A stretch of DNA of 18,405 nucleotides from Clostridiales bacterium UBA6330 (lineage in GTDB: Bacteria; Bacillota; Clostridia; Oscillospirales; CAG-272). The translations under genes were made by a program, and so were the position numbers. Below the pieces are notes generated by a model. It made no database searches. It saw only the letters and a program-made list of their open reading frames with translations, and was not told the origin of the DNA. Positions 18,245 through 18,405 of this stretch are shown one piece after another. Every line of letters begins with the position of its first letter. Position 1 is the stretch's first letter. The stretch spans positions 1 to 18,405 of the forward strand of contig DJSQ01000129.1 in the NCBI GenBank assembly GCA_002438075.1, given 5' to 3'.

Positions 18245-18340
18245 GCCTTTTTGCGAAATTTAGCCGATATTTTTTCAAATTCCGCTCTTTTGCTCAAATT
18301 TATGCAATTTTGCGTGTTGTCATTTTGCATTTTTGAGAGT

Positions 18341-18405
18341 GGGAAGACCTCGGGGCTTTGCCCCGAACCCTACTTAGGGGACTTCTTGAGGAGAAGTCCC
18401 CTAAG
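18341..18405 (+). repeat. Dispersed hairpin repeat, third full-type copy (cut by window end)
   Basis: Nearly identical to 3122-3185: GGGAAGACCTCGGGGC, then TTGCCCCGAACCC, then a GGGGACTTCTT/AGAAGTCCCC hairpin ending CTAAG at the last base. Differences are few and mostly in the loops. The element may continue beyond the window. Confidence 0.88.

Overview
The window looks like chromosomal DNA of a moderately GC-rich low-GC-lineage Gram-positive, most likely an uncultured Clostridia/Oscillospirales-type gut bacterium. The reasons are strong GGAGG ribosome-binding sites before nearly every gene, a T-box leader on valS, sigma-A promoters with 17-bp spacers and extended -10 (TGn) elements, clostridial-type SerA/SerC, a lipoprotein-anchored oligopeptide importer, and intergenic spaces full of dispersed multi-hairpin repeats. 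No tRNA, rRNA, transposase, integrase or CRISPR array is visible. The genus is inference.

Layout. 1-114: hairpin-rich tail behind valS. 115-3098 (minus): valyl-tRNA synthetase behind its own promoter and a T-box leader with a GUC valine specifier. 3122-3322: a large nested palindrome of five hairpins. 3333-4047: an AT-rich two-gene island, an 80-aa XRE repressor (minus) divergent from a 111-aa YspA/DUF2493-like SLOG-fold protein (plus), with two palindromic operators over the shared promoters. 4083-5146: manA. 5147-6991: an inverted duplication in which two copies of a repeat+promoter module face each other and drive two convergent paralogous exported proteins of unknown function, each built from two internal repeats and separated by a bidirectional terminator. 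6999-15234 (minus): one operon, oppA-oppB-oppC-oppD-oppF plus a 69-aa membrane protein. 15235-15901: a gene-free stretch with the oppA control region, an AT-rich spacer, the serA terminator and a cluster of hairpins. 15902-18172 (minus): serC-serA, with its promoter at 18216-18244. 18341-18405: another copy of the dispersed repeat, cut by the window end.

The most interesting system is the oligopeptide importer. OppD and OppB look conventional, but three partners are rebuilt. OppC carries about 290 extra residues between TM1 and the conserved GTDxxGRD segment, and they read as seven RCC1-type repeats, enough for a complete beta-propeller on the extracellular face. OppF has about 180 residues of charged, alpha-helical (coiled-coil-like) sequence inserted between Walker A and the Q-loop. 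OppA is about 745 aa, and its N-terminus contains a segment resembling the usual C-terminal end of family-5 solute-binding proteins, which suggests a circular permutation. All standard ABC motifs are kept, so the machine is probably functional but structurally new.

Secondary leads are the autoregulated XRE/SLOG pair, the convergent secreted repeat-protein pair, and the dispersed hairpin repeats, whose copies sit at gene ends and next to promoters with similar spacers. Functions are read from sequence motifs only; no database search or structure prediction was run.
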